Assembly: GCA_029262955.1 (NCBI GenBank)
Contig: JAJCYL010000637.1
Span: 1 to 5,311, forward strand
DNA length: 5,311 bases
DNA from: Cytophagales bacterium
GTDB lineage: Bacteria; Bacteroidota; Bacteroidia; Cytophagales; Cyclobacteriaceae
Direction: 5' to 3'
A program made the position numbers and the translations under genes. Below the pieces are notes generated by a model. That model was given only the letters and a program-made list of their open reading frames with translations. It made no database searches and had not been told where the DNA came from. This document shows, piece by piece, positions 1-4,947 of this stretch. Every line of letters begins with the position of its first letter. Position 1 is the first letter of the stretch.

Positions 1-735
1 GAAAGTGAGCTTTTTGGTCATGAAAAAGGAGCTTTCACCGGTGCTCATTCGGCAAGAAAAGGAAGGTTCGAGCTAGCTAATAAAGGCACAATATTTCTTG
101 ATGAAATTGGGGAGTTACCTCTTGGCCTTCAAGTTAAATTACTGAGAGTTCTTCAGGAATCTGAATTTGAAAAGCTGGGCAGCGAAAAAACATTGAAGGT
201 AGACGTTAGGGTTATAGCCGCAACAAATAGAAATCTCGAGGAAGCAATTAGCCGTAAAGAATTTAGAGAAGATTTATTTTACAGATTGAATGTTTTCCCT
301 ATCTCATGCCCACCACTGAGAGAACGCAAAGAGGACATTCCGTTGCTGGCTGATCATTTCGTTAAGAAATATGAACATATTGTTGGCAACAAGATTCAAA
401 AAATCTCAGCCATCACTATTAGTAAGCTGAAGAGCTACAATTGGCCAGGCAACATCAGAGAACTGGAAAATTTGATCCAACGATCGATGATTACCAGTAG
501 CTCCAGTGAACTATCAATAGGTGAAGAACTTATCAATACAGTGGCCCCGGGCAATTCCGAAACACTCTCCATGGAAGAAGCGGAGAGAAATCACATAGTT
601 AATGTACTTCAGCTTTCAAAGTGGAAAGTGAGCGGTAAGGGCGGTGCCGCTGAAAAACTGCAAATGAACCCCAAAACACTATTTTCAAGGATGGAGAAAT
701 TAGACATCTCTCGTTATCAAAATTCTGATATTTAG
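1..735 (+). CDS. Sigma-54-dependent transcriptional activator, C-terminal part (5' end outside window)
   Basis: This is a bacterial enhancer-binding protein that uses ATP hydrolysis to open promoters bound by sigma-54 RNA polymerase. The reading frame is open from base 1 and gives 244 residues to a TAG stop. Numbering from the first visible residue, the sigma-54 contact loop GAFTGA is at 10-15, Walker B (TIFLDEIGEL, D34-E35) follows, sensor I (VIAATNRNL) is near 71-79, the arginine-finger region FREDLFYRL is at 88-96, and sensor II (WPGNIREL) is at 148-155. A Fis-type helix-turn-helix occupies about 190-236; its W-x-V-x-G-x-x-G-A-A pattern and SRMEKLDI end resemble FhlA-type activators. The Walker A motif and any N-terminal sensory domain (GAF, PAS or receiver) lie upstream of the window, so the signal it senses cannot be told. 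The first in-frame start-like codon, TTG at 193, is internal to the AAA+ domain and is not the true start. Confidence 0.95.
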   Translation, partial: ESELFGHEKGAFTGAHSARKGRFELANKGTIFLDEIGELPLGLQVKLLRVLQESEFEKLGSEKTLKVDVRVIAATNRNLEEAISRKEFREDLFYRLNVFPISCPPLRERKEDIPLLADHFVKKYEHIVGNKIQKISAITISKLKSYNWPGNIRELENLIQRSMITSSSSELSIGEELINTVAPGNSETLSMEEAERNHIVNVLQLSKWKVSGKGGAAEKLQMNPKTLFSRMEKLDISRYQNSDI

Positions 736-766
736 GATTATTTCCTATATATCAGAAATTAATCCT
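734..766 (+). terminator. Possible AT-rich transcription terminator hairpin overlapping the stop codon
   Basis: AGGATTA (734-740) pairs perfectly with TAATCCT (760-766), and after a one-base bulge (759) TTTC (741-744) pairs with GAAA (755-758), leaving a 10-nt loop. The 11-bp stem begins inside the TAG stop of the sigma-54 activator. There is no T-run directly after the stem; the nearest is TTTTT about 15 nt downstream at 781-785. It could be a weak intrinsic terminator or an mRNA 3'-end stabiliser. The fold is seen by eye; the function is inferred. Confidence 0.35.
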
Positions 767-871
767 CCTGTACATTCCAATTTTTAAACGCTAATTAACT
801 GATTCATAGTTATATATGTGCGAAAATGAGCTTTGGCATCGTATTGGATAATCCTTATTCATTGATTTACA
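736..871 (+). promoter_or_regulatory. Intergenic region presumed to hold the promoter of the thioredoxin-like/crp/channel operon
   Basis: These 136 bp separate the sigma-54 activator from the next gene on the same strand. They contain the hairpin described above and an inverted repeat, TAACT-N7-AGTTA (796-812), which could be an operator. At 833-847 there is TTGGCATCG followed by TTGG. Its first half matches a sigma-54 -24 element, but the -12 element is imperfect (TTGG, not TTGC) and one base too close. No convincing Bacteroidetes-type TAnnTTTG -7 box was found. No Shine-Dalgarno sequence precedes the ATG at 872. A promoter here is expected from gene layout but its position is not established. 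Confidence 0.3.
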
Positions 872-1204
872 ATGATGAAGGAAATTATCTATACAGATTT
901 AACGGCTGACAAATTCGAAAAAGTAATTCTCGAAAAAGATCATGTCATAATTGAGTTCAAGGCAAAATGGTCAGGCGTTAGTCATTTGATCAATCCAATT
1001 ATTAAAGGGATTGCAAAAAGGTACCAGGGCAGTGTTGATGTATACAGCTTTGATACTGACGGTAATTTCGAAATCATTAAAAAGTACGGTGTCAGTAAAC
1101 TTCCAACCCTCATGTTTTTCAATGAAGGGAAACCCATTGATGCCATAGTTGGTGCACATTCGAAAATGGAAATTATTGAAAGAATTGAATCGCTATTTAA
1201 TTAG
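872..1204 (+). CDS. Thioredoxin-fold protein lacking both redox cysteines (WSGVS)
   Basis: A 110-residue single-domain thioredoxin-like protein, close to the usual size of thioredoxin (about 105-110). The fold signature is clear: a central strand VIIEF at 25-29, with E28 in place of the usual buried Asp, the active-site turn at 33-37, and the cis-proline loop SKLPTL with P78, followed by the strand MFFNEGKP. The canonical WCGPC is replaced by W33-S-G-V-S37, so neither redox cysteine is present and there is no other cysteine in the protein. It should therefore be unable to do dithiol-disulfide exchange. A role as a binding or scaffold protein is an inference. The Crp-like regulator gene starts 7 nt after its stop, so the two are probably co-expressed. 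ATG at 872 and ATG at 875 are adjacent alternatives; neither has a Shine-Dalgarno sequence. No signal peptide is seen, so it should be cytoplasmic. Confidence 0.88.
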   Translation: MMKEIIYTDLTADKFEKVILEKDHVIIEFKAKWSGVSHLINPIIKGIAKRYQGSVDVYSFDTDGNFEIIKKYGVSKLPTLMFFNEGKPIDAIVGAHSKMEIIERIESLFN

Positions 1205-1211
1205 AAACTAT

Positions 1212-1892
1212 ATGAAAATTGCAACACCTATCATCAGACACTATTTATCCCAACACCCGCTAATCAATTCATTGACTGATTTTCAAATGCAAAATCTCGA
1301 ATACAACTCCAAATTAAAGACCCTGAAAAAAGGAGAATTCATATCACTCACTAACCATAGTAAAAACATATACCTTATTCTATCTGGCCGAATTAAGATC
1401 TATGAAATGGATGAAGAAGGCAATTCGTTGATCAAAGAACTCCTCAAGGGTGGTGACTTCTTTGGTGAACAACATGATGGAAATTCCAATATACAATTAG
1501 AATGTGCAGAGTCAATTTCCGAACAAGTGATTATCAGCGTTATCAACTCGTCAGTAATTCAGGAAATGCTGGAGAAAAATTATGCATTCTCAAATGGCTA
1601 CAACCAGGTGATATGGAAAAGGTTCAAGCAGATTGAACAACGCTATCGCAACCTCGCTTTTTTAAAAGACACCAAGAGCCGATTAATAAGTCTACTTACC
1701 GAATGGGCCAAAGGAGACGGCGAAAGAAGAGGGGACAAAATTGTACTTGAGACCTATTTAACTCATAAGGACATGGCAGGTATGATCTGCTCGACCAGGG
1801 TCACTGTGACTACCATCCTCAATCAACTACGAGACACCGGAGAAATCAATTACTCCAGGGGAAGAATAGAAATGGACGCCAGCTATATTTAG
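1212..1892 (+). CDS. Crp/Fnr-family transcriptional regulator
   Basis: A 226-residue regulator with the two-domain Crp/Fnr layout. An N-terminal cyclic-nucleotide-binding-type beta-roll spans about 15-115 (YLILSGRIKIYEMDEEG, then GGDFFGEQ). A dimerisation helix lies at about 118-150, and a C-terminal winged helix-turn-helix at about 180-222 (THKDMAGMICSTRVTVTTIL, wing GEINYSRGRIEM). The pocket reads G85-E-Q87 without the Arg-Ser that holds the cAMP phosphate in E. coli Crp, so cAMP binding is doubtful. The N-terminus lacks the cysteine cluster of Fnr, so an Fe-S oxygen sensor is unlikely. In the recognition helix TRVTVT has Val where Crp has a DNA-contacting Glu, so its site probably differs from the Crp consensus. 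I chose ATG 1212, 7 nt after the thioredoxin-like stop; an in-frame TTG at 1149 would add 21 residues lying wholly over the upstream gene. The ligand is unknown. Confidence 0.9.
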   Translation: MKIATPIIRHYLSQHPLINSLTDFQMQNLEYNSKLKTLKKGEFISLTNHSKNIYLILSGRIKIYEMDEEGNSLIKELLKGGDFFGEQHDGNSNIQLECAESISEQVIISVINSSVIQEMLEKNYAFSNGYNQVIWKRFKQIEQRYRNLAFLKDTKSRLISLLTEWAKGDGERRGDKIVLETYLTHKDMAGMICSTRVTVTTILNQLRDTGEINYSRGRIEMDASYI

Positions 1893-1905
1893 CGGAGCTA
1901 TTTTT

Positions 1906-1941
1906 ATGATTGACTCAAATCCAAGCTCCCTTCAATTATGA
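1906..1941 (+). other. Candidate 11-codon leader ORF overlapping the channel start
   Basis: An ATG at 1906 opens a frame encoding MIDSNPSSLQL and ends at TGA 1939-1941, overlapping the channel start in an ATGA arrangement (1938-1941). GGAG at 1894-1897 lies 8 nt before this ATG, a good Shine-Dalgarno distance, whereas the channel ATG has no such sequence. It could couple translation of the channel to ribosomes ending the mini-ORF. It is very short and may be chance; there is no homology evidence. Confidence 0.25.
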
Positions 1942-2741
1942 AGAGAAAGATCTATCTACTTATAGAGACCTCTTGTGGAAGTAGGTCAAGCAAAATATTC
2001 GACTCGCTGATCATGGTAATGATAGTGCTGAGTGTTATTGAAATAATCATTGAATCATTCAGCGGTTTCGAATCCAATTACCATCAATATTTGGTTGACT
2101 TTGAAGTAGCCGCCATAACTATTTTCACCTTAGAATACCTCTTGAGGATATATGTCGCGGACCTAACTTATCCTGATGTAAGTCCACTTAGAGCTCGCTT
2201 GAGATTTATGTCCTCGTCTTATGGAATTATTGATCTCGTAGCAATTTTACCAGCATTCTTACCCTTGCTCTTACTGGTAGATTTACGGTTTCTACGCTTA
2301 ATTCGATTGATTCGCTTATTGACTCTATTTAAATTAAACCGCTATACTTCCTCATTAAGGTTAATTGGCCAGGTTGTTAAGGAAAGACTTCCGGAATTGG
2401 GTATTAGCCTATTTATTATAATGGTCATTACTTTGATTACCGCGATTTTGATCCATTACGCTGAAAACGAGGCGCAACCGGATAAATTCCCTAATGTTAT
2501 CGCTTCCTTGTGGTGGTCCATTATCACCCTCACAACCGTAGGTTATGGTGATATTTATCCAATTACTCATTTTGGCAAACTGATTGCCAGTACAACCTCT
2601 ATACTAAGTATTGGGTTTCTTGCCCTGCCAGCCGGGATCATTAGCTCTGGTTTTATTGAGAAGATTCAGCAGTCCAAATTGCCAAGCAATTGTCCCCATT
2701 GTGGAAAAGCAATTGATCACCAAAGCTCGGCTGACGACTAA
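1938..2741 (+). CDS. Voltage-gated-type potassium channel (ion transporter, six-TM)
   Basis: A 267-residue inner-membrane channel subunit expected to form tetramers. Segments in order: S1 about 22-40, S2 about 53-73, S3 about 94-113, S4 about 115-133 with regularly spaced arginines (R117, R120, R123, R126), S5 about 153-174, pore helix 187-199, selectivity filter T199-TVGYGD-205, and S6 about 213-240. The filter is the canonical potassium signature and the S4 charge pattern is that of a voltage sensor. After S6 the short cytoplasmic tail carries C252-PHC255-GK with H261 nearby, a half zinc-ribbon-like motif. There is no RCK or cyclic-nucleotide domain. ATG 1938 is chosen because an in-frame TGA sits at 1911-1913 with no other ATG between. 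It lies 45 nt downstream of the Crp-like gene on the same strand, so co-transcription is likely. It is tail to tail with the antiporter, and both gene products move monovalent cations. Confidence 0.93.
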   Translation: MKRKIYLLIETSCGSRSSKIFDSLIMVMIVLSVIEIIIESFSGFESNYHQYLVDFEVAAITIFTLEYLLRIYVADLTYPDVSPLRARLRFMSSSYGIIDLVAILPAFLPLLLLVDLRFLRLIRLIRLLTLFKLNRYTSSLRLIGQVVKERLPELGISLFIIMVITLITAILIHYAENEAQPDKFPNVIASLWWSIITLTTVGYGDIYPITHFGKLIASTTSILSIGFLALPAGIISSGFIEKIQQSKLPSNCPHCGKAIDHQSSADD

Positions 2742-2748
2742 CCTCAAA

Positions 2749-4005
2749 TTACACTTTCGAAGACAATTTCTTTACTACGTTGCCCACTGAAAGCCCTTGA
2801 ACAAGTATTGAAAACACCACCACAGCATAAGTAATAAAAAGTATCACTTCCCGATTTTGATCAACCGGCAAAGTCAATGCCAGCGCAATTGATATGCCTC
2901 CTCGTAATCCTGCCCAGGTCAGGATCACCAACTCTTTATTATTAGATCGATGCTTAGGACTTTGTAGTCCGTTACCAATTGCTGTTGCGACGTATCGAGC
3001 CACTAGTACTATCAATATTGTGATAGAGCCTAACAATACATACACTAACTTAAAATCAAGAACCAATATCTCAATCCCAATCAAAACGAATAAAATGGCA
3101 TTCAAGACTTCATCAATAATGTTCCAGAAAATATTGAGATTAGATTTAAGTGAAGAGGGTATATCTAATTGAGTGAGCCTGTTGCCAATGAGAAGTCCTG
3201 CTACAACTATGGCCAGGGCACCGGAAACACCGATAAGCGCAGCCAGAGCATATCCCGCCATTACAATTCCTAAAGTTATATGTACTTCTATAACCGGTTC
3301 GTCTTTTATCGCTGCCAGGAACCAGATTCCGATATAGCCAAGTATCACTCCTAATACAATACCTCCACCTCCCTCAACAATAAAAGATTCAGCGATCCCC
3401 CAGGTGCTCAAGGCCTCACCACTCCCATGTTCAGAATTTCCTCCTGTTGCAATGGTCAGCAGGGTTAGAAATACAACAATGCCCACCCCATCATTGAAGA
3501 GCGATTCGCCAATAATTTTAATCTCAAGTTTCCTCTCAACATTAGCCTTTTGTAGAAGCCCCAAAACTGCTACCGGATCAGTTGGCGATATTAAAGCGCC
3601 GAAAACAAGGCTTTGCATGAAATTAATATCGATACCCAGAAAACTGGCTGTGTAATAAAACAGGGTTCCAACAATGAATGTTGAGATAACCACTCCGACG
3701 GTAGCAAAAACTATCACTGGTTTTTTCTCTTCGAGTAGGTTATTTAGGTTAACGTGGATCGCACCGGCAAACAGTAAGAACCCCAATAAAAAGTCAAAAA
3801 GTATGGTACGAAAATCGATCTCAACTACAATGCTGCAGACCTGAACAAACCATTCTAGATTAATAAGTTGTAAACCACCAAGTAGACTTGAAGCCACGAT
3901 CGATAAGATCATGACTCCGATTGAAGGTGGCAATTTGAAAAGCTTATGATTGATAAAGCTCAATAGCGCTGAAACTGCAACAATTAGGGAGAATATTTCA
4001 AACAT
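2749..4005 (-). CDS. CPA1-family monovalent cation/proton antiporter (NhaP/NHE type)
   Basis: A 418-residue polytopic membrane protein with roughly 11-13 hydrophobic segments and almost no cytoplasmic tail (ends VVKKLSSKV). It exchanges Na+ and perhaps K+ for H+ across the inner membrane, supporting pH and salt balance. Family hallmarks are visible: the unwound-helix motif ISPTDP with T142-D143, the ion-binding stretch GESLFNDG with E167 and N171-D172, an arginine in a late helix (R337) in the expected region, and the late motif TWAGLRGGISIALAL (363-377). The paired N-D in the second motif marks an electroneutral CPA1 protein rather than a D-D CPA2 protein; that inference rests on family knowledge. 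A hydrophilic loop near 187-201 separates helices. The start ATG (4005) begins directly at the first membrane helix and has no Shine-Dalgarno sequence. The stop lies 7 nt from the stop of the convergent potassium channel gene. The long gap upstream means it is transcribed on its own. Confidence 0.95.
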   Translation of the reverse strand: MFEIFSLIVAVSALLSFINHKLFKLPPSIGVMILSIVASSLLGGLQLINLEWFVQVCSIVVEIDFRTILFDFLLGFLLFAGAIHVNLNNLLEEKKPVIVFATVGVVISTFIVGTLFYYTASFLGIDINFMQSLVFGALISPTDPVAVLGLLQKANVERKLEIKIIGESLFNDGVGIVVFLTLLTIATGGNSEHGSGEALSTWGIAESFIVEGGGGIVLGVILGYIGIWFLAAIKDEPVIEVHITLGIVMAGYALAALIGVSGALAIVVAGLLIGNRLTQLDIPSSLKSNLNIFWNIIDEVLNAILFVLIGIEILVLDFKLVYVLLGSITILIVLVARYVATAIGNGLQSPKHRSNNKELVILTWAGLRGGISIALALTLPVDQNREVILFITYAVVVFSILVQGLSVGNVVKKLSSKV

Positions 4006-4304
4006 GGTTTATGTGCTTTTTAATACAATCGATCAATGATATAACAGGGGCAATATTTATACACCTACCGCAGCTGGTTTTGGTTTAATGATCAATTTTA
4101 AAATTTCAAATTGCAAACCCTTAGTGTTTCTGATTCTTAATTGTACTCATTGCAAAGAAAACTCAACCTACAACATCCTGACGATAAGAAATATTTGGAG
4201 AGCATGTAATTTAATAGTGATGGGCTTCCCTTGGTGTAGTCCGTAGTACAACGTATTTACTAATAGACCATCAATCCAATTAGCACTTAGCTAAATCATT
4301 CACA

Positions 4305-4320
4305 TGTATTGTTGAATACA
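4305..4320. promoter_or_regulatory. Operator-like perfect inverted repeat
   Basis: TGTATT-GTTG-AATACA is a perfect 6-4-6 palindrome, the geometry used by Crp/Fnr-type dimers. It lies seven bases before a sigma-70-like pair, TTGGTT (4327-4332) and CATAAT (4350-4355), spaced 17 bp apart on the plus strand. No protein is known to bind it; a link to the Crp-like regulator at 1212-1892 is only a possibility. Bacteroidetes usually use a different promoter consensus, which weakens the promoter reading. Confidence 0.25.
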
Positions 4321-4354
4321 CCAGTATTGGTTAAACACTAATAAATTAGCATAA

Positions 4355-4377
4355 TCAGACCTTTAAGGTAGGTCTGA
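4355..4377. other. Perfect 8-bp hairpin, first of a pair
   Basis: TCAGACCT (4355-4362) pairs perfectly with AGGTCTGA (4370-4377) around a 7-nt loop; the loop can also pair partly with the stem (ACCTT/AAGGT). It sits 17 nt before a second, stronger hairpin in an otherwise AT-rich non-coding stretch. Neither strand shows a T-run after it, so it is not a standard terminator alone. The function is unknown. Confidence 0.45.
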
Positions 4378-4394
4378 GGTTTAGTAGGTTGATA

Positions 4395-4428
4395 CTCCCA
4401 ATCCCCAGGTGGGGTTGGGAGATATTTT
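4395..4428 (+). terminator. GC-rich hairpin followed by ATATTTT, terminator-like on the plus strand
   Basis: CTCCCAA (4395-4401) pairs with TTGGGAG (4415-4421), and after a one-base bulge (T4402) CCCC (4403-4406) pairs with GGGG (4411-4414), with a four-base AGGT loop. The 11-bp stem is much richer in GC than its surroundings and is followed on the plus strand by ATATTTT, a modest T-tract. On the minus strand no T-run follows. No plus-strand gene ends here, so if it is a terminator it would belong to an unannotated small RNA; it could also be a structural RNA element. Confidence 0.45.
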
Positions 4429-4548
4429 AATGTTAATCAATTTATGACTACTAGGCCTAACCAAATCATAATCTGATGTGTTCGCCAAAAGGCTTGAATA
4501 ATTCGACGCCGTTTGGGTACGGCATAACTGAGATCAATATGTCACGGC

Positions 4549-4735
4549 CTAAGAATAAAAATCAATCCCGAAGTTGACTGATAATTGTTTTGCCGAATCA
4601 ATGGGTATATTAATATTAATTGTTGGATTTAGATCCGTAAGTTCTTCCGTACCTCTACCCCCGCTTACAGATGAATGATTGCCAATCCAACGAGATTCCG
4701 ACAAGAGCAATAGTGAAAAGCAGACTTAGTTGCAT
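4549..4735 (-). pseudogene. Decayed DUF3570 gene (N-terminal remnant)
   Basis: Downstream of the DUF4266 gene, a minus-strand frame reads GNHSSVSGGRGTEELTD, then NPTININIPIDSAKQL and SVNFGIDFYS, and ends at TAG (4549-4551). From memory this matches the N-terminal beta-barrel-like start of DUF3570 proteins, which usually follow ApbE and DUF4266 in Bacteroidetes and run to about 350-450 residues. Only about 45 residues (4552-4683) remain. The likely original start is in another frame: ATG 4735, overlapping the DUF4266 stop, gives a hydrophobic signal-like MQLSLLFTIALVGISL. That frame stops at 4655-4657 without reaching the conserved part, and the 30-odd residues normally between signal and GNHS are missing. 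In the conserved frame nothing but the DUF4266 stop (4726-4728) precedes V-C-F-S, and no ATG is present. So there is an N-terminal deletion or frameshift, a premature stop, and loss of the C-terminal bulk. I consider it non-functional. Confidence 0.75.
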
Positions 4736-4947
4736 CCACATCCTCCACCCGTCTTGCCTCCATTGGCACCGGAAGCACCTTCGCGATAACTCTGAAAATT
4801 GGTTTCGAACATCTCTACTTTTCGGGCAACCAGTTTCATATCCTCATCATTCAGATAAATCTTTTGATAGGCTTCCACAGTTACACATCCCTGGGCGATA
4901 AAAAATATCGCCACAAATAGACCGGTGGCTTTAAGGCTAATTTTCAT
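4726..4947 (-). CDS. DUF4266 small lipoprotein
   Basis: A 73-residue predicted lipoprotein. The start ATG 4947 gives a good signal peptide: K2 and K6, hydrophobic core GLFVAIFFIA, and a lipobox IAQG-C21, so the mature protein begins at the lipidated Cys with CVTVEAYQ. The mature part holds EAYQKIYLNDEDMKL and NFQSYREGASG, and ends in a glycine-rich tail with GCGCN (C70, C72), the signature I associate with DUF4266. It overlaps the end of apbE by 11 nt, which implies translational coupling. An in-frame ATG 4971 would add eight residues (MLPVKKSR) and a longer overlap; I prefer 4947 because it places the signal peptide at the terminus. The molecular role is unknown. Position in an ApbE operon suggests an envelope flavinylation or redox process. 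The stretch E56-GASGAN62 resembles the ApbE flavinylation motif but has Asn at the acceptor position. Confidence 0.85.
   Translation of the reverse strand: MKISLKATGLFVAIFFIAQGCVTVEAYQKIYLNDEDMKLVARKVEMFETNFQSYREGASGANGGKTGGGCGCN

Larger units (their letters stand above)
4006..4548. other. Long intergenic region without a recognisable gene
   Basis: About 540 bp between the antiporter start and the DUF3570 relic, both on the minus strand. No tRNA, rRNA or convincing protein frame was seen. It should contain the antiporter promoter near 4010-4100 on the minus strand, but I could not place one. Notable structure: a 12-bp perfect AT palindrome at 4094-4105, an operator-like inverted repeat at 4305-4320, and two consecutive hairpins at 4355-4377 and 4395-4421. 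After the relic's premature stop a short minus-strand frame (PYPNGVELFKPFGEH, within 4466-4548) looks protein-like but I cannot assign it; it may be further eroded coding sequence. The rest shows nothing I can support. Confidence 0.6.

Noticed and set aside
971..1159. Minus-strand open frame inside the thioredoxin-like gene
   Set aside because: It lies fully antisense to a gene with a recognised fold, and its translation has no recognisable family features.
1149..1211. In-frame TTG at 1149 as an upstream start for the Crp-like regulator
   Set aside because: It would add 21 residues overlapping the thioredoxin-like gene, whereas ATG 1212 sits 7 nt after that gene and gives a normal family length and N-terminus.
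2894..3655. Two plus-strand open frames (2894-3172 and 3404-3655) inside the antiporter
   Set aside because: They are antisense to well-conserved CPA1 membrane helices and show low-complexity translations of the opposite strand.
4141..4209. Short plus-strand frame reading LYSLQRKLNLQHPDDKKYLE
   Set aside because: It is only about 22 codons after an in-frame stop, with no ATG start and no recognisable family.
4452..4459. TAGGCCTA and other short palindromes such as TTAGCTAA
   Set aside because: Eight-base palindromes are expected by chance in a region of this size, and no repeated copies were seen.
4329..4461. GTTAAAC (4330-4336) and GCCTAAC (4455-4461) flanking the hairpins, resembling integron attC core sites
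   Set aside because: The two cores are in the wrong order for an attC site on either strand, the motifs are short and degenerate, and no integrase or cassette array is present.
4671..4901. Plus-strand open frame over DUF4266 and the DUF3570 relic
   Set aside because: The minus strand carries recognisable family motifs across the same bases; the plus-strand product looks like a shadow.
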